Part shown: one piece after another, positions 31,895 through 43,533 of the stretch | Position numbering within the stretch: position 1 is the stretch's first letter | Layout: every line of letters begins with the position of its first letter | NCBI RefSeq assembly: GCF_018141405.1 | Contig: NZ_CP058648.1 | Coordinates: 1,255,001-1,319,000, forward strand | Direction: 5' to 3' | From: Serpentinicella alkaliphila | GTDB taxonomy: Bacteria; Bacillota; Clostridia; Peptostreptococcales; Natronincolaceae | DNA: 64,000 bases | Position numbers and translations under genes: made by a program | The notes under the pieces: generated by a model | What the model was told of the DNA's origin: nothing | The model's database searches: none | What the model saw: only the letters and a program-made list of their open reading frames with translations

Positions 31895-32725
31895 ATGGCT
31901 ATTAAGAAGTTTAAACCTACTTCACCGGGTGTTAGATCTAAAACGGTTTTAACATTTGATGAGATTACTAAAGTAGAGCCAGAAAAATCTCTTGTTGAGA
32001 TTCTAACTAAAACTGGTGGACGTAACGTTCATGGTAAAATCACTACTCGTCACAGAGGCGGTGGAGCAAAAAGAAAATATAGAATAATTGACTTTAAAAG
32101 AAACAAAGATGGTATACCTGCAAAGGTTGCATCTATTGAATATGATCCAAACAGATCTGCTAACATTGCACTACTGCACTATGTAGACGGTGAAAAAAGA
32201 TACATCATTGCACCAGCAGGATTAAAAGCTGGGGATATGGTTGAGTCTGGACCAAATGCAGATATTAAAGTTGGAAATGCACTACCACTTAAAAACATTC
32301 CTGTTGGTACAGTAGTACACAACATTGAAATGAAGCCTGAAAAAGGTGGCCAAATTGCAAGAGCAGCTGGAAACTCTGCACAATTAATGGCTAAAGAAGG
32401 TAAAAATGCTTTATTAAGATTACCATCTGGAGAAATCAGATATATAAATATTGACTGTAAAGCAACAGTAGGTCAAGTAGGAAACTTAGATCATGAAAAT
32501 GTTACAATAGGTAAAGCAGGAAGAAAAAGACATATGGGTATTAGACCTACAGTTAGAGGTTCTGCGATGAATCCTAATGACCATCCACACGGTGGTGGTG
32601 AGGGTAGATCTCCAATCGGACGTCCAAGTCCAGTTACACCATGGGGTAAACCAGCACTTGGTTACAAAACTCGTGATAAGAAAAAAGCTTCGAACAAAGC
32701 TATTGTATCAAGAAGAAAGAAATAA
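31895..32725 (+). CDS. rplB: 50S ribosomal protein L2
   Basis: A 276-residue core protein of the peptidyl-transferase region. The motif [19 protein letters not shown] and the C-terminal [19 protein letters not shown] (with the conserved His) are present. AAGGAGGG precedes the ATG. Confidence 0.98.
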   Translation: MAIKKFKPTSPGVRSKTVLTFDEITKVEPEKSLVEILTKTGGRNVHGKITTRHRGGGAKRKYRIIDFKRNKDGIPAKVASIEYDPNRSANIALLHYVDGEKRYIIAPAGLKAGDMVESGPNADIKVGNALPLKNIPVGTVVHNIEMKPEKGGQIARAAGNSAQLMAKEGKNALLRLPSGEIRYINIDCKATVGQVGNLDHENVTIGKAGRKRHMGIRPTVRGSAMNPNDHPHGGGEGRSPIGRPSPVTPWGKPALGYKTRDKKKASNKAIVSRRKK

Positions 32726-32775
32726 TCTAGCTGCATAAAGATTCAGTTAGAATCTTGTGGAAGGAGGATGTTTAA

Positions 32776-33057
32776 ATGAGCAGATCAACTAAAAAAGGAC
32801 CTTTTATTCATAAAGGACTTCTTAAGAAAATAGAAGAAATGAACCAAAACAACGAGAAAAAAGTTTTAAAGACTTGGTCAAGATCATCAACGATATTCCC
32901 AGATATGATCGGACATACAATAGCTGTACATGATGGAAGAAAACATGTTCCAGTTTATGTAACAGAGGATATGGTTGGACATAAGTTAGGTGAGTTTGCA
33001 CCTACAAGAACGTACAGAGGACACGCAGATAACGAAAAAACAACTAAAAAGAAATAG
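32776..33057 (+). CDS. rpsS: 30S ribosomal protein S19
   Basis: A 93-residue head protein of the small subunit. It begins [11 protein letters not shown] and contains the signature [30 protein letters not shown] precedes the ATG. It is in the S10 operon between rplB and rplV. Confidence 0.98.
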   Translation: MSRSTKKGPFIHKGLLKKIEEMNQNNEKKVLKTWSRSSTIFPDMIGHTIAVHDGRKHVPVYVTEDMVGHKLGEFAPTRTYRGHADNEKTTKKK

Positions 33058-33087
33058 TTTTTTCTCATATTGAAAGGAGGTTGCCTA

Positions 33088-33420
33088 ATGGAAGCCAGAG
33101 CAATAGTTAAACACGTTAGAATTGCTCCTAGAAAAGCTCAACAAGTTGTTGATCTAGTAAGAGGAAAGCAAGTTGATGAAGCTTTAGCGATATTAAAATA
33201 TGTACCTAGAGCAGGTGCTGTTATAGTTGAAAAATTAATTAAGTCTGCAGCAGCTAATGCTGAGAACAATCACAATATGAATAGAGATCAATTATTTGTT
33301 GCGGAAATTTATGCAAATCAAGGACCAACAATGAAACGTTTTAGACCTCGCGCTATGGGTCGTGCAACAACTATATTAAAAAGAACAAGTCACATCGGCG
33401 TAGTATTAAAAGAAAAATAG
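33088..33420 (+). CDS. rplV: 50S ribosomal protein L22
   Basis: A 110-residue exit-tunnel protein. It has [18 protein letters not shown] near the N-terminus and the loop region [19 protein letters not shown]. An upstream in-frame start at 33070 is rejected because AAAGGAGG (33073-33080) is the SD for the ATG at 33088. Confidence 0.97.
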   Translation: MEARAIVKHVRIAPRKAQQVVDLVRGKQVDEALAILKYVPRAGAVIVEKLIKSAAANAENNHNMNRDQLFVAEIYANQGPTMKRFRPRAMGRATTILKRTSHIGVVLKEK

Positions 33421-33439
33421 GACGAGGAGGGAAAAATAT

Positions 33440-34123
33440 ATGGGTCAAAAGGTTAGCCCTCACGGGTTGAGAGTTGGAATTATTAAGGACTGGGATGCAA
33501 AATGGTATGCTAACAAAAAAGACTTTTCAGATCTTTTAGTTGAAGACTATAAAATCCGTGTATATGTAAAGAAGAAACTTTTTACCTCTGGTGTTTCAAA
33601 AGTGGAGATCGAAAGAGCTGCTAATAACAGAGTTAAAGTAAACGTACACACTGCAAAACCAGGTATGGTAATTGGTAAAGGTGGTCTTGGAGTAGAAGAA
33701 GTTAAAAAAGACCTAGAAAAAATGACTAAGAAAAATGTAGTAGTAAATGTTGTAGAAGTAAAACGTCCTGAAATAGATTCTCAGTTAGTTGCAGAAAGCA
33801 TTGCATTCGCTTTAGAGAGAAGAATCTCATTTAGAAGAGCTATGAAACAAGCTATGCAAAGAGCAATGAGAGCTGGAGCTAAAGGAATCAAAGTTTCAAC
33901 TTCTGGAAGATTAGGTGGAGCAGAGATGGCTAGAACTGAAGGATACAGTGAAGGAACTGTGCCACTGCATACACTAAGAGCAGATATTGATTACGGAACT
34001 GCTGAAGCAGATACTACCTACGGAAAATTAGGTATTAAAGTTTGGATATATAAAGGTGAGGTATTACCTACTAGAGCAAGAAAAGTAGTAAAAGAAGATA
34101 ATAACCAAGAAGTAAACGCGTAA
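33440..34123 (+). CDS. rpsC: 30S ribosomal protein S3
   Basis: A 227-residue protein with a KH domain ([20 protein letters not shown], about residues 60-85) and the C-terminal S3 signature ([20 protein letters not shown]). It begins [13 protein letters not shown] as usual. It helps form the mRNA entry channel. Confidence 0.98.
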   Translation: MGQKVSPHGLRVGIIKDWDAKWYANKKDFSDLLVEDYKIRVYVKKKLFTSGVSKVEIERAANNRVKVNVHTAKPGMVIGKGGLGVEEVKKDLEKMTKKNVVVNVVEVKRPEIDSQLVAESIAFALERRISFRRAMKQAMQRAMRAGAKGIKVSTSGRLGGAEMARTEGYSEGTVPLHTLRADIDYGTAEADTTYGKLGIKVWIYKGEVLPTRARKVVKEDNNQEVNA

Positions 34124-34150
34124 TTAGCCTTACAGGAAGGAGGAAATGTT

Positions 34151-34594
34151 ATGTTAATGCCTAAAAGAGTGAAACGTCGTAGAGTTCATAGAGGTAAAAT
34201 GGCTGGAAAAGCGACTAAAGGAAACACTGTATCTTACGGTGAATTCGGTTTAATGGCGCTTGAACCATCATGGATTACTTCTAATCAGATAGAAGCTGCC
34301 CGTATTGCGATGACAAGATCCATCAAAAGAGGGGGTAAAGTGTGGATTAAAATATTCCCACACAAACCAGTAACTAAAAAACCTGCTGAAACAAGAATGG
34401 GTGCCGGTAAAGGTTCTCCAGAATTTTGGGTAGCAGTTGTTAAGCCGGGAAGAATTATGTTTGAGATTGCCGGAGTTTCAGAAGAGAAAGCTAGAGAAGC
34501 TATGAGACTTGCAATGCACAAACTGCCAATCAAATGTAAGTTTGTAACAAGAGAGGAAACTGAAGTGAAGGGGGTTGAAGCTGATGAAAGCTAA
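34151..34594 (+). CDS. rplP: 50S ribosomal protein L16
   Basis: A 147-residue protein near the A-site tRNA elbow. It begins [17 protein letters not shown] and has [19 protein letters not shown]. Orthologues normally start MLMPKR, so the ATG at 34151 is kept rather than 34157. It overlaps rpmC by 11 bases. Confidence 0.98.
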   Translation: MLMPKRVKRRRVHRGKMAGKATKGNTVSYGEFGLMALEPSWITSNQIEAARIAMTRSIKRGGKVWIKIFPHKPVTKKPAETRMGAGKGSPEFWVAVVKPGRIMFEIAGVSEEKAREAMRLAMHKLPIKCKFVTREETEVKGVEADES

Positions 34595-34787
34595 TTTAGT
34601 TAGAGATATGTCTGATATGGAATTATCACAAAAACTAGCGGACTTAAAAGGTGAATTGTTTAACTTGCGTTTTCAATTAGCGACAGGACAGCTTGAAAAC
34701 CCACTTAGAATCAGAAATGTTCGTAAGGATATTGCAAGAATTAAGACAATCATTAGAGAACGTGAAATTAAACAACAAAACGCTTAA
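34584..34787 (+). CDS. rpmC: 50S ribosomal protein L29
   Basis: A 67-residue two-helix protein at the exit site. The signature is [29 protein letters not shown]. The ATG at 34584 (MKANLVRDM) is preceded by GGGGG inside rplP. The extension to TTG 34575 is not needed. Confidence 0.96.
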   Translation: MKANLVRDMSDMELSQKLADLKGELFNLRFQLATGQLENPLRIRNVRKDIARIKTIIREREIKQQNA

Positions 34788-34822
34788 AAATATAATTTAA
34801 ATCGTGAAGGGAGGCTTATGCT

Positions 34823-35077
34823 GTGGAAAGAGGATTAAGAAAAACAAGAGTCGGCCGTGTAGTAAGTGATAAAATGGATAAAACTATCGTTGTGGCTGTT
34901 GAAGACTTTGTACGTCATCCTTTATATGGAAAAGCCGTTAAAAGAACAAAAAAGTTTAAAGCACATGATGAGTTAAATACATGCCAAATTGGTGATAAAG
35001 TAAGAATTATGGAAACAAGACCATTATCGAAAGATAAAAGATGGAGACTTGTAACAATAATTGAAAAAGCTAAGTAA
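34823..35077 (+). CDS. rpsQ: 30S ribosomal protein S17
   Basis: An 84-residue OB-fold 16S rRNA-binding protein. It shows [19 protein letters not shown] at the N-terminus and the signature [20 protein letters not shown]. It starts at GTG 34823 behind GGGAGG. Confidence 0.98.
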   Translation: MERGLRKTRVGRVVSDKMDKTIVVAVEDFVRHPLYGKAVKRTKKFKAHDELNTCQIGDKVRIMETRPLSKDKRWRLVTIIEKAK

Positions 35078-35104
35078 GCCTTATTATTGAAGGGAGGTAC
35101 TACT

Positions 35105-35473
35105 ATGATCCAACAGGAATCACGTCTTAGAGTGGCTGATAATTCAGGCGCAAAAGAATTATTATGTATTAGAGTATTAGGTGGAACTAAAAGAAGATAT
35201 GCAAGAGTAGGAGATATAATAATTTGTTCTGTTAAAAGCGCAACACCTGGTGGTGTTGTAAAGAAAGGTCAAGTTGTTAAGGCAGTTGTAGTAAGAACAA
35301 CTGCAACGACAAGACGTAAAGATGGAACATATATTAGATTCGATGAAAATGCAGCGGTTATTATAAAAGATGATAAACAACCAGTAGGCACACGTATATT
35401 TGGACCGGTTACAAGAGAATTAAGAGACAGAGAGTTTATGAAAATTGTATCCCTAGCTCCAGAAGTACTGTAA
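35105..35473 (+). CDS. rplN: 50S ribosomal protein L14
   Basis: A 122-residue subunit-interface protein. It begins [18 protein letters not shown] and ends in the usual [13 protein letters not shown]. The SD GGGAGG (35092-35097) selects the ATG at 35105 over an in-frame start at 35087. It is the first gene after rpsQ in the spc part of the cluster. Confidence 0.98.
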   Translation: MIQQESRLRVADNSGAKELLCIRVLGGTKRRYARVGDIIICSVKSATPGGVVKKGQVVKAVVVRTTATTRRKDGTYIRFDENAAVIIKDDKQPVGTRIFGPVTRELRDREFMKIVSLAPEVL

Positions 35474-35493
35474 AAGAGGAGGTGCATTGATCC

Positions 35494-35805
35494 ATGCGTA
35501 TAAAAAAAGGAGATTCTGTGGTTGTAATCGCAGGTAAAGATAAAGGTAAAAAAGGCAAAGTGCTTCAAGTTATCCCTAAAAACAATAAAGTGATCGTTGA
35601 GGGAGTAAACATTATAACTAAGCACCAAAAACCGACAGGACAAAACCAACAAGGTGGAATCATTAAACGTGAAGCGGCAATTGATGCTTCAAACGTAATG
35701 TACTTCGAAAAGAAAGCGGACCAAGGAGTAAGAATTGGTTTCAAATTCTTAGAGAACGGAGACAAAGTAAGAGTAAGCAAGAAAACTGGAGAAGTTATAG
35801 ATTAA
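35494..35805 (+). CDS. rplX: 50S ribosomal protein L24
   Basis: A 103-residue assembly-initiator protein with an N-terminal KOW motif ([20 protein letters not shown]). AGGAGGTG precedes the ATG. It lies between rplN and rplE, the conserved order. Confidence 0.98.
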   Translation: MRIKKGDSVVVIAGKDKGKKGKVLQVIPKNNKVIVEGVNIITKHQKPTGQNQQGGIIKREAAIDASNVMYFEKKADQGVRIGFKFLENGDKVRVSKKTGEVID

Positions 35806-35833
35806 TATTTATTGAAGGGAGGTCAGAACCTTA

Positions 35834-36373
35834 ATGGCTAGGTTAAGAGACTTATATAAAGAACAAGTTGTTCCAGCTTTAGTTGAAAAGTTTGGATATA
35901 AAAATATAATGGAAGTACCTAAGTTAGAAAAAATCGTTATCAATATGGGTTTAGGCGATGCGAAAGATAATGCTAAGGCATTAGAAGTAGCAGTTAAGGA
36001 ATTAGGAATAATTGCTGGTCAAAAGCCTGTAACTACAAGAGCTAAAAAATCAGTATCTAACTTTAAAGTACGTGAAGGAATGCCGATAGGTGCAAAAGTA
36101 ACTTTAAGAGGAAATATTATGTATGAGTTTGCTGATAAACTTATGAATATTTCACTTCCAAGGGTAAGAGACTTTAGAGGTGTTAGTGCAAAAGCCTTTG
36201 ACGGAAGAGGTAATTACTCACTTGGAATTAAGGAGCAGTTAATTTTCCCAGAGATCGAATACGATAAAGTTGAAAAAGTAAGAGGAATGGACATCATCTT
36301 CGTAACTACTGCGAAAACAGATGAAGAGTCTAGAGAACTATTGAAACTAATGGGTATGCCATTTACTAAATAG
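35834..36373 (+). CDS. rplE: 50S ribosomal protein L5
   Basis: A 179-residue 5S rRNA-binding protein. The signature region [19 protein letters not shown] and the LRVRDFRG-like segment [11 protein letters not shown] are present. GGGAGGT precedes the ATG. It is followed by the zinc-type S14 gene after 14 bases. Confidence 0.98.
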   Translation: MARLRDLYKEQVVPALVEKFGYKNIMEVPKLEKIVINMGLGDAKDNAKALEVAVKELGIIAGQKPVTTRAKKSVSNFKVREGMPIGAKVTLRGNIMYEFADKLMNISLPRVRDFRGVSAKAFDGRGNYSLGIKEQLIFPEIEYDKVEKVRGMDIIFVTTAKTDEESRELLKLMGMPFTK

Positions 36374-36387
36374 GGAGGGAAATATTA

Positions 36388-36573
36388 GTGGCTAAAACGT
36401 CTTTAAAAGTTAAACAAGCGAGAAAGCAAAAATATAAAACACAAGAATATACAAGATGTAAAATCTGTGGAAGACCACACGGCTATTTAAGAAAATTTGG
36501 TATTTGCCGTATATGTTTTAGAAATTTAGCCTATAAAGGTCAAATCCCAGGCGTTAAAAAAGCAAGCTGGTAG
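36388..36573 (+). CDS. rpsZ: 30S ribosomal protein S14, zinc-binding type Z
   Basis: A 61-residue short S14 with two C-x2-C pairs (RCKICGRPH and GICRICF), the zinc-dependent form. The GTG start at 36388 lies behind AGGGAGGG. The longer zinc-independent S14 is not in this window. Confidence 0.97.
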   Translation: MAKTSLKVKQARKQKYKTQEYTRCKICGRPHGYLRKFGICRICFRNLAYKGQIPGVKKASW

Positions 36574-36595
36574 ATTTAGGAAGGAGGTAAGGGCT

Positions 36596-36994
36596 ATGAC
36601 AATGACAGATCCAATAGCGGATATGCTAACACGGATTAGAAATGCAAGTGCAGTTAAACATGAGACAGTTGATGTTCCTGCTTCAAATATAAAACGAGAA
36701 ATAGCAAACATTCTTTTAGAGGAAGGGTTTGTTAAAGGTTTCGATGTAATTGATGATGGGAAACAAGGTATTATTAGAGTTCAATTAAAATACGGTAAAA
36801 ACAATGAGAAGGTTATTACTGGTATTAAAAGAATATCTAAACCAGGATTAAGAGTATATGCTAAAAGAGATGAGATTCCTAAAGTACTTGGAGGTCTAGG
36901 AATTGCTATAATTTCTACTTCAAAAGGAATCATTACAGATAAAATTGCAAGAAAAGAAGGCGTTGGCGGCGAGGTTGTTGCTTACATCTGGTAA
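36596..36994 (+). CDS. rpsH: 30S ribosomal protein S8
   Basis: A 132-residue 16S rRNA-binding protein. It begins [13 protein letters not shown] and ends with the signature [20 protein letters not shown]. In E. coli S8 represses the spc operon. AAGGAGGT lies before ATG 36596; ATG 36602 is a possible alternative. Confidence 0.97.
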   Translation: MTMTDPIADMLTRIRNASAVKHETVDVPASNIKREIANILLEEGFVKGFDVIDDGKQGIIRVQLKYGKNNEKVITGIKRISKPGLRVYAKRDEIPKVLGGLGIAIISTSKGIITDKIARKEGVGGEVVAYIW

Positions 36995-37022
36995 TAGAAG
37001 TCACAATTAAGGAGGTGTAACT

Positions 37023-37565
37023 ATGTCAAGGATTGGATTAAAGCCAATTGAGATACCACAGGGCGTAGAAGTAAATGTTGATGAGAAAAATTTAGTAACA
37101 GTTAAAGGCCCTAAGGGAACTTTAAGTGAAAAAATAAGTACTGATTTAACAATCGCAATCGAAGGTAACGTATTAAACGTTGAGAGACCTACTAACAATA
37201 AAAAGCATAAATCATTACATGGTTTATCTAGAACTTTAATTAATAATATGGTTGATGGTGTAACTAAAGGATTCGAAAAGAAGTTACAACTTGTTGGTGT
37301 TGGATATAGAGCAAATAAACAAGGAAACAAACTTGTATTAAGCTTAGGATTTTCACATCCAGTAGAGCTTGTTGATCCTGAAGGATTAACAGTTGAAGCA
37401 CCTACTCAAACGGAGATTATTATTAAAGGAATCAACAAGCAAGAAGTAGGAAACTATGCTGCGAAAATTCGTGAATTAAGAAAACCAGAGCCATACAAAG
37501 GTAAAGGTATAAGATACTCCGACGAAGTCGTAAGACGTAAAGAGGGTAAAACAGGTAAGAAATAA
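37023..37565 (+). CDS. rplF: 50S ribosomal protein L6
   Basis: A 180-residue two-domain protein near the sarcin-ricin loop. It begins [15 protein letters not shown] and ends with the signature [20 protein letters not shown] precedes the ATG. Confidence 0.98.
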   Translation: MSRIGLKPIEIPQGVEVNVDEKNLVTVKGPKGTLSEKISTDLTIAIEGNVLNVERPTNNKKHKSLHGLSRTLINNMVDGVTKGFEKKLQLVGVGYRANKQGNKLVLSLGFSHPVELVDPEGLTVEAPTQTEIIIKGINKQEVGNYAAKIRELRKPEPYKGKGIRYSDEVVRRKEGKTGKK

Positions 37566-37582
37566 GAAAGGAGTGAAGTCAG

Positions 37583-37951
37583 TTGTTTAAAAAGGTAAGC
37601 AAAAACCTTACAAGACTAAAAAGACATAAAAGAGTTCGTAATAAAGTAGCGGGAACTCCTGTAAGACCAAGATTAAATGTTTACAGAAGCTTAAATAACA
37701 TTTATGCACAAATTATAGATGACGTGGCTGGCAACACACTAGTTGCAGCATCATCTTTAGATAAAGAAATAAAAGATCAAGTAAAAACAACTGGAAATAA
37801 AGAAGCTGCGCAACTTGTAGGAAAACTTGTAGCTCAAAAAGCTCTTGAAAAAGGAATTACTACAGTAACTTTTGATCGTGGGGGATATATCTACCACGGA
37901 AGAGTTAAGGCATTAGCTGAGAGTGCAAGAGAAAACGGGTTGAATTTCTAG
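37583..37951 (+). CDS. rplR: 50S ribosomal protein L18
   Basis: A 122-residue 5S rRNA-binding protein. It shows [20 protein letters not shown] and the C-terminal [23 protein letters not shown]. It starts at TTG 37583 behind AAAGGAGTG. Confidence 0.98.
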   Translation: MFKKVSKNLTRLKRHKRVRNKVAGTPVRPRLNVYRSLNNIYAQIIDDVAGNTLVAASSLDKEIKDQVKTTGNKEAAQLVGKLVAQKALEKGITTVTFDRGGYIYHGRVKALAESARENGLNF

Positions 37952-37969
37952 GAGAAAAGGAGGTTAATT

Positions 37970-38473
37970 ATGCAAAAACGTATTGATGCGAGCCAACTAG
38001 ACGTAAAAGAACAAGTTGTTGCTATTAGACGTGTAACTAAAGTAGTAAAAGGCGGTAGAAACTTTAGATTTGCTGCACTAGTTGTTGTAGGAGACGAGAA
38101 CGGACATGTGGGCATTGGTACTGGTAAAGCAATGGAGATACCAGATGCTATTAGAAAAGGAATCCAAGATGCTAAGAAAAACATGATCCAGGTTCCAATA
38201 GTTGGAACTACTATTCCACACCAAGTAAGTGGTCATTTCGGAGCAGGAAATGTTTTAATAATGCCAGCTAAAGAAGGTACAGGAATCATAGCTGGGGGGC
38301 CAGTTCGTGCCGTACTTGAGTTATCAGGATTAAAAGATGTTAGAGCTAAATCTCTAGGATCTAATAACTCAAGAAATATGGTTAATGCTACTATCGATGG
38401 TTTAAGCCAACTTAAAAGAGCTCAAGATGTAGCAAAACTAAGAGGTAAAACAGTTGAAGAACTCTTAGGTTAG
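37970..38473 (+). CDS. rpsE: 30S ribosomal protein S5
   Basis: A 167-residue protein at the mRNA entry and decoding region. The dsRBD-like motif [19 protein letters not shown] is followed by [10 protein letters not shown] and a C-terminal domain with [26 protein letters not shown] precedes the ATG. Confidence 0.98.
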   Translation: MQKRIDASQLDVKEQVVAIRRVTKVVKGGRNFRFAALVVVGDENGHVGIGTGKAMEIPDAIRKGIQDAKKNMIQVPIVGTTIPHQVSGHFGAGNVLIMPAKEGTGIIAGGPVRAVLELSGLKDVRAKSLGSNNSRNMVNATIDGLSQLKRAQDVAKLRGKTVEELLG

Positions 38474-38486
38474 GAGGGAAAAAGCG

Positions 38487-38666
38487 ATGTCAACTTTAAA
38501 TATAAAGCTTGTAAGAAGCGTTATTGGTACTTTACCAAACCAAAGAAAAACAGTTGAAGCATTAGGTTTAAGAAAAATTGGTCAATCAGTTGAAAAACCA
38601 GACAATGCTCAAACTAGAGGTATGATAGAAGTAGTAAAACATTTAGTAGAAGTTAAAGAAGCATAA
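38487..38666 (+). CDS. rpmD: 50S ribosomal protein L30
   Basis: A 59-residue protein. The translation begins MSTLNIKLVRSVIGTLPNQR and continues KTVEALGLRKIGQSVEKPD, typical of L30. The ATG at 38487 follows GGAGGG (38473-38478) and the stop TAA is at 38664-38666. It lies between rpsE and rplO as expected. Confidence 0.97.
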   Translation: MSTLNIKLVRSVIGTLPNQRKTVEALGLRKIGQSVEKPDNAQTRGMIEVVKHLVEVKEA

Positions 38667-38683
38667 ACTGAGGAGGTGTTAAC

Positions 38684-39127
38684 ATGAAGCTACATGAACT
38701 TAGACCTGCTAAGGGAGCTGTAAAAGAAGCTAAGAGAAAAGGTAGAGGAACAGGTTCTGGACTTGGTAAATCTGCTGGACGTGGTGGCGACGGACAAAAG
38801 TCTAGAAGCGGCGGCGGCGTTAGAGTAGGCTTCGAGGGCGGACAAATGCCTTTAATTAGAAGACTTCCTAAGCGTGGTTTTAATAATCCATTCAAAAAAC
38901 AGTTCAATATAGTTAATATAGAGTCATTAAATAAGTTTGATAACGGTACGGAGATTACTGCTGAGTTCCTTAAAAAAGTAGGAGTTATTAGTAAAATTGA
39001 GAAAGATGGTTTAAAAATCTTAGGCGAAGGTAATTTAGAAAAAAGCTTAACGGTTAAAGCTAATAAATTTACTAAAACAGCAGCTGAGAAAATTGAAGCG
39101 GCTGGAGGAAAGGTCGAGGTGATTTAG
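38684..39127 (+). CDS. rplO: 50S ribosomal protein L15
   Basis: A 147-residue assembly protein. The Gly-rich N-terminal region ([20 protein letters not shown], about residues 20-40) and the C-terminal [15 protein letters not shown] signature are present. AGGAGGTG precedes the ATG. The stop is directly followed by the GTG of secY. Confidence 0.98.
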   Translation: MKLHELRPAKGAVKEAKRKGRGTGSGLGKSAGRGGDGQKSRSGGGVRVGFEGGQMPLIRRLPKRGFNNPFKKQFNIVNIESLNKFDNGTEITAEFLKKVGVISKIEKDGLKILGEGNLEKSLTVKANKFTKTAAEKIEAAGGKVEVI

Positions 39128-40402
39128 GTGTTATCTACCCTAATGAATGCTTGGAAAATCCCCGAATTACGCAGTAAGATTAAATACACTTTTTTACTAT
39201 TAATAATATTTAGACTTGGTGCAGTTATACCAGTTCCTGGGATAAACATTGAAAGTGTAAGGGCTATTGTAGAAAGTGCAGGTCTACTTTCAATGTTTGA
39301 CATGTTTTCTGGAGGAGCCTTCGGAAATATGACTATATTTGCACTAAGTATTACTCCATATATTACTGCTAGTATCATTATGAATCTGTTAACTGTTGCA
39401 ATACCAAGTCTTGAAGAGTTAGCTAAAGAGGGTGAAGAGGGAAGACAGAAAATTTCTCAATATACTCGTTATGCTACAATTGTTTTAGCACTTATTCAAG
39501 CTGTTGGTATTACAGTAGGATTGTTTAATCAGGCATTAATGACAAGAGATGCATTTAGCATAACTGTAGTAGTTTTAACACTAGTTGCAGGAACAGCATT
39601 CTTAATGTGGCTAGGAGAGCAAATTACTGAAAAAGGAATTGGTAATGGAATTTCTTTAATTATTTTTGCTGGTATTGTTTCAGGTATTCCGGGTGGAGTT
39701 TACAGAACTATATTGCTAACACAACAAGGTGAAGTCTCAATATTAAATATATTAGTATTTATTGTTATAGTAGCTGCAATTGTAGCTGGTGTAGTTGCAA
39801 TTCAAGAAGGAACAAGAAAAATTCCAGTACAATACGCAAAAAGAGTTGTAGGAAGAAAAATGTACGGTGGTCAAAGTACACATATACCTTTGAAAGTTAA
39901 TCAATCAGGGGTAATTCCGGTAATCTTTGCTATGTCTGTATTAGCGTTCCCACAAACTATAGCTATGTTCTTTGGTAGCGAAACTGGATTTGGTAGATTT
40001 GTTTCAGTATGGCTATCACCACAGGCTAGCCCTGGAATCTATGTTTATACAATATTAACAGCATTTTTAATTGTATTTTTCACTTACTTCTATACAGCGA
40101 TTACTTTTAATCCGATTGAAGTTGCGACAAATATGAAAAAGTATGGTGGCTTTATCCCAGGTATAAGACCAGGCAAGCCAACATCTGAGTATTTAACTAA
40201 AGTTTTAAATAGAATTACATTAGCTGGAGCAATTTTCCTAGCTGCGATTACAATTTTCCCAATGATTTTAATGCCTTATCTTAACATCCCAGTTCACTTT
40301 GGTGGAACTGCAATTCTAATTGTAGTTGGGGTTGCTTTAGAAACTATGAAACAAATTGAATCTCAGATGTTAATGAGACATTATCAAGGGTTCTTAAAAT
40401 AA
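39128..40402 (+). CDS. secY: Preprotein translocase subunit SecY
   Basis: A 424-residue membrane channel with ten hydrophobic segments. It shows the plug region GGAFGNMTIFALSITPYITASI, GEQITEKGIGNGISLIIF and PVQYAKRVVGRKMYGGQ. It starts at GTG 39128 with zero spacing after rplO, and GGAAAGGTCGAGGTG in rplO provides the SD. Confidence 0.98.
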   Translation: MLSTLMNAWKIPELRSKIKYTFLLLIIFRLGAVIPVPGINIESVRAIVESAGLLSMFDMFSGGAFGNMTIFALSITPYITASIIMNLLTVAIPSLEELAKEGEEGRQKISQYTRYATIVLALIQAVGITVGLFNQALMTRDAFSITVVVLTLVAGTAFLMWLGEQITEKGIGNGISLIIFAGIVSGIPGGVYRTILLTQQGEVSILNILVFIVIVAAIVAGVVAIQEGTRKIPVQYAKRVVGRKMYGGQSTHIPLKVNQSGVIPVIFAMSVLAFPQTIAMFFGSETGFGRFVSVWLSPQASPGIYVYTILTAFLIVFFTYFYTAITFNPIEVATNMKKYGGFIPGIRPGKPTSEYLTKVLNRITLAGAIFLAAITIFPMILMPYLNIPVHFGGTAILIVVGVALETMKQIESQMLMRHYQGFLK

Positions 40403-40459
40403 TAAATAGGGCATGGGGTTTAACCCCATGTGACTAATAACTTACCAGGAGATGGTTTA

Positions 40460-41107
40460 ATGAGAACTATTCTATTAGGACCTCCAGGTGCTGGAAAAGG
40501 AACACAGGCTGAGGTTATTGTTAATGAATTTAACATACCCCATATATCTACCGGAGACATTTTCCGATATAATATAAAGCAAGGTACTGAACTAGGACTT
40601 AAGGCTAAAGAATATATGAACCAAGGACTATTAGTACCAGATGAGCTTGTAGTTGCAATTGTAGAGGATCGTCTAAAACAAAAGGACTGCGAAAACGGAT
40701 TTCTGTTAGATGGCTTTCCTAGAACTGCTGTTCAAGCTGAAGCTTTAGACGAAGTCCTTAGAAATATGGGAGTTCAATTAAATAGAGTTATTAATATAGA
40801 AGTTGATAAGCAAATGCTTATTAAAAGAGCTGTTGGAAGAAGAATTTGCAAAGAGTGTGGTGCAACTTTCCATATTGAATTCAATCCTTCTGAGAAGGTA
40901 GATACCTGTGACAAATGCAAGGGGAACCTTCACCAACGTGAAGATGACACAGAAGAAACAGTTACGAAAAGAATCGAAGTATATATGAATGAAACCAAAC
41001 CATTAATAGACTACTATAGAGCTAAAGGTTTATTGGAAGTAATTGATGGTGAGTTACCTATTACTGTAGTATCAGAAAAGATTATTAAAGTCTTGAAGGA
41101 AGATTAA
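40460..41107 (+). CDS. adk: Adenylate kinase (zinc-binding lid)
   Basis: A 215-residue enzyme that equilibrates ATP, AMP and ADP. P-loop GPPGAGKGT (residues 7-15), DGFPRT and a long LID with two C-x2-C pairs ([11 protein letters not shown] and DTCDKCKGN), the zinc form seen in Gram-positives. An in-frame GTG at 40430 is possible, but CAGGAG (40446-40451) supports the ATG at 40460. Confidence 0.97.
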   Translation: MRTILLGPPGAGKGTQAEVIVNEFNIPHISTGDIFRYNIKQGTELGLKAKEYMNQGLLVPDELVVAIVEDRLKQKDCENGFLLDGFPRTAVQAEALDEVLRNMGVQLNRVINIEVDKQMLIKRAVGRRICKECGATFHIEFNPSEKVDTCDKCKGNLHQREDDTEETVTKRIEVYMNETKPLIDYYRAKGLLEVIDGELPITVVSEKIIKVLKED

Positions 41108-41108
41108 A

Positions 41109-41855
41109 ATGATATATATAAAGTCTCACCAAGAAATCGAAATAATGCGAGAAGCCGGAAAAATTGTTGCTGAAACGCATGAGCTACTAAAAAAATCTAT
41201 AAAGCCTGGTATTACAACAATAGAACTTGATAAAATCGCAGAAGACTTTATACGAGGAAAAGGGGCTATACCAGCTTTTAAAGGATATAATGGATTTCCA
41301 GCAAGCATATGTACATCTATAAATCATGAAGTAGTTCATGGTATTCCGGGATTAAAAACTTTACAGGATGGCGATATTATAAGTATAGATATTGGGGTAC
41401 TGCATAAAGGCTATTATGGAGATGCTGCAGAAACACATCCTGTAGGAAATATTTCACCGGAGGCCCAGAAACTAATTGATGTGACTAGACAGAGCTTTTA
41501 CGAAGGCATAAAATTTGCTAAAGAAGGATATAGGCTTTCAGACATATCCCATGCTATTCAAAGCTATGTAGAATCTTTTAACTTAGCTGTTGTAAGAAAC
41601 TACGTAGGACATGGCATAGGAATTAATATGCATGAAGAACCTCAAATACCTAATTATGGCCTGCCTGGAAAGGGACCTAGGTTAAAAGCAAATATGGTGT
41701 TTGCAATAGAGCCGATGATAAACATTGGTACTTATGACGTGAAAGTATTATCTGATGGTTGGACGGTCGTAACATTGGATGGCGAATACTCAGCTCATTA
41801 TGAACATACAGTTGCAATTACTGATGGAGAGCCTGAAATTCTAACTGCGTTATAA
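41109..41855 (+). CDS. map: Methionine aminopeptidase, type I
   Basis: A 248-residue metalloprotease that removes the initiator Met. Metal ligands are in [19 protein letters not shown] (two Asp), YVGHGIG (His), FAIEPM (Glu) and HYEHTVAI (Glu). It starts one base after adk, and both are in the spc-cluster tail. Confidence 0.97.
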   Translation: MIYIKSHQEIEIMREAGKIVAETHELLKKSIKPGITTIELDKIAEDFIRGKGAIPAFKGYNGFPASICTSINHEVVHGIPGLKTLQDGDIISIDIGVLHKGYYGDAAETHPVGNISPEAQKLIDVTRQSFYEGIKFAKEGYRLSDISHAIQSYVESFNLAVVRNYVGHGIGINMHEEPQIPNYGLPGKGPRLKANMVFAIEPMINIGTYDVKVLSDGWTVVTLDGEYSAHYEHTVAITDGEPEILTAL

Positions 41856-41877
41856 TGATTTAAAACGAGGTGACATT

Positions 41878-42182
41878 GTGGAACAAGGAGATTTAGATGT
41901 AGGTCAAGTAGTTCAGTCAGCAATGGGAAGAGACAAAGGTAAACATTTTATTGTTCTAGATATAGTAGATGATCAACATGTAGTAGTTGTTGATGGTTAT
42001 TTGAGAAGGGTTGAAAAACCTAAGAAGAAGAAAATAAAACATCTATTAAGACTAAATTTGTACTCAGGGGAAATCCGCAAAAGCATATTAGAAAATAAAA
42101 AAATTAATAATGCTTTTGTTAGAAAGGAACTTGAGCGGCTTGGTTTTCAGCCAAAAGCCAAGAATGGAGGTTCGGAAAACGC

Positions 42183-42201
<19 letters not shown>
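41878..42201 (+). CDS. KOW-domain RNA-binding protein (L14e-like)
   Basis: A 107-residue protein with an N-terminal KOW-like beta fold ([20 protein letters not shown] and [21 protein letters not shown], residues 5-60). Genes of this type sit between map and infA in many Clostridia; their role is presumed ribosomal or RNA-binding but unproven. It starts at GTG 41878 behind GAGGTG. The 3' end overlaps infA by 19 bases. Confidence 0.85.
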
Positions 42202-42531
<330 letters not shown>

Positions 42532-42709
42532 TGTAGATTAATATAAGGTTTTATAGTATAATACCATAATGTGATCATTAGTTCTTAAGAGCGGCTGCTC
42601 AGTGACACACTGACACTTAAGGATTAATTCATATATATTTCTCAAAATAGATTAAGTAAAACTGTATTTTAAAATAATTATTAATAGTTGAATTAGGAGG
42701 TGCAATTTA
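42532..42709 (+). promoter_or_regulatory. Leader region of the alpha operon (rpsM-rplQ)
   Basis: A possible -10 TATAAT (42557-42562) without a good -35 box is followed by a structured segment. CAGTG/CACTG (42600-42604 with 42608-42612) forms a small hairpin, and two CTTAAG copies flank it (42584 and 42617 regions). In E. coli, S4 represses this operon at its leader, and rpsD is in the operon here too. The regulatory role is inference. Confidence 0.45.
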
Positions 42710-43081
42710 ATGGCCAGAATCGCTGGTGTTGACTTACCAAGAGATAAGCGTGCTGAAATTGGATTAACATATATATATGGTATTGGTAGAAAAACTTCTA
42801 ACAAAATCCTTGCTAGTGCAGGTATTAATCCTGATACAAGAGTTAAGGACTTAACTGAGGAAGAAGTAAATGCATTAAGAAAAATTATCGATACTGATTA
42901 TCAAGTTGAAGGTGATCTAAGAAGAGAGATTTCCCTAAACATTAAGAGATTAAAAGAAATTAGATGTTATAGAGGTCTTCGTCATATTAAAGGTTTACCT
43001 GTGAGAGGACAAAAAACTAAAACAAATGCTAGAACAAGAAAAGGTCCTAAGAGAACAGTAGGACGTAAGAAGAAAAAATAG
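42710..43081 (+). CDS. rpsM: 30S ribosomal protein S13
   Basis: A 123-residue head protein contacting P-site tRNA. It begins [21 protein letters not shown] and has the C-terminal [26 protein letters not shown] precedes the ATG. It is the first gene of the alpha operon. Confidence 0.98.
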   Translation: MARIAGVDLPRDKRAEIGLTYIYGIGRKTSNKILASAGINPDTRVKDLTEEEVNALRKIIDTDYQVEGDLRREISLNIKRLKEIRCYRGLRHIKGLPVRGQKTKTNARTRKGPKRTVGRKKKK

Positions 43082-43104
43082 TCATAAGAAGGAGGGTTTA
43101 AGGA

Positions 43105-43506
43105 ATGGCTAAGGCTGTTAAAAGAAAGACTACAACACGTAAAAAAAGAGAACGTAAAAATATAGAACGTGGCCAAGCTCATATCCAGTCAACATTTAAC
43201 AACTCAATTGTTACATTGACAGATATGCAAGGAAATACTTTATCATGGTCAAGTGCTGGTCAATTAGGCTTCAAAGGATCTAGAAAATCTACTCCTTTTG
43301 CTGCTCAAATGGCTGCAGAGGCTGCTGCTAAAGGCGCTATGGAACACGGATTAAGAACTATTGACGTTTATGTAAAAGGTCCTGGAGCAGGAAGAGAAGC
43401 TGCTATTAGATCATTACAAGCTGCTGGATTAGAGGTTACACTTATTAAGGACGTAACTCCAGTTCCACATAACGGATGTAGACCACCAAAAAGAAGAAGA
43501 GTTTAG
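43105..43506 (+). CDS. rpsK: 30S ribosomal protein S11
   Basis: A 133-residue platform protein. It shows [15 protein letters not shown] and the signature [19 protein letters not shown] at the C-terminus. AAGGAGGG precedes the ATG. Confidence 0.98.
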   Translation: MAKAVKRKTTTRKKRERKNIERGQAHIQSTFNNSIVTLTDMQGNTLSWSSAGQLGFKGSRKSTPFAAQMAAEAAAKGAMEHGLRTIDVYVKGPGAGREAAIRSLQAAGLEVTLIKDVTPVPHNGCRPPKRRRV

Positions 43507-43533
43507 TAATTAAAGGATTAGGAGGTGTAATCG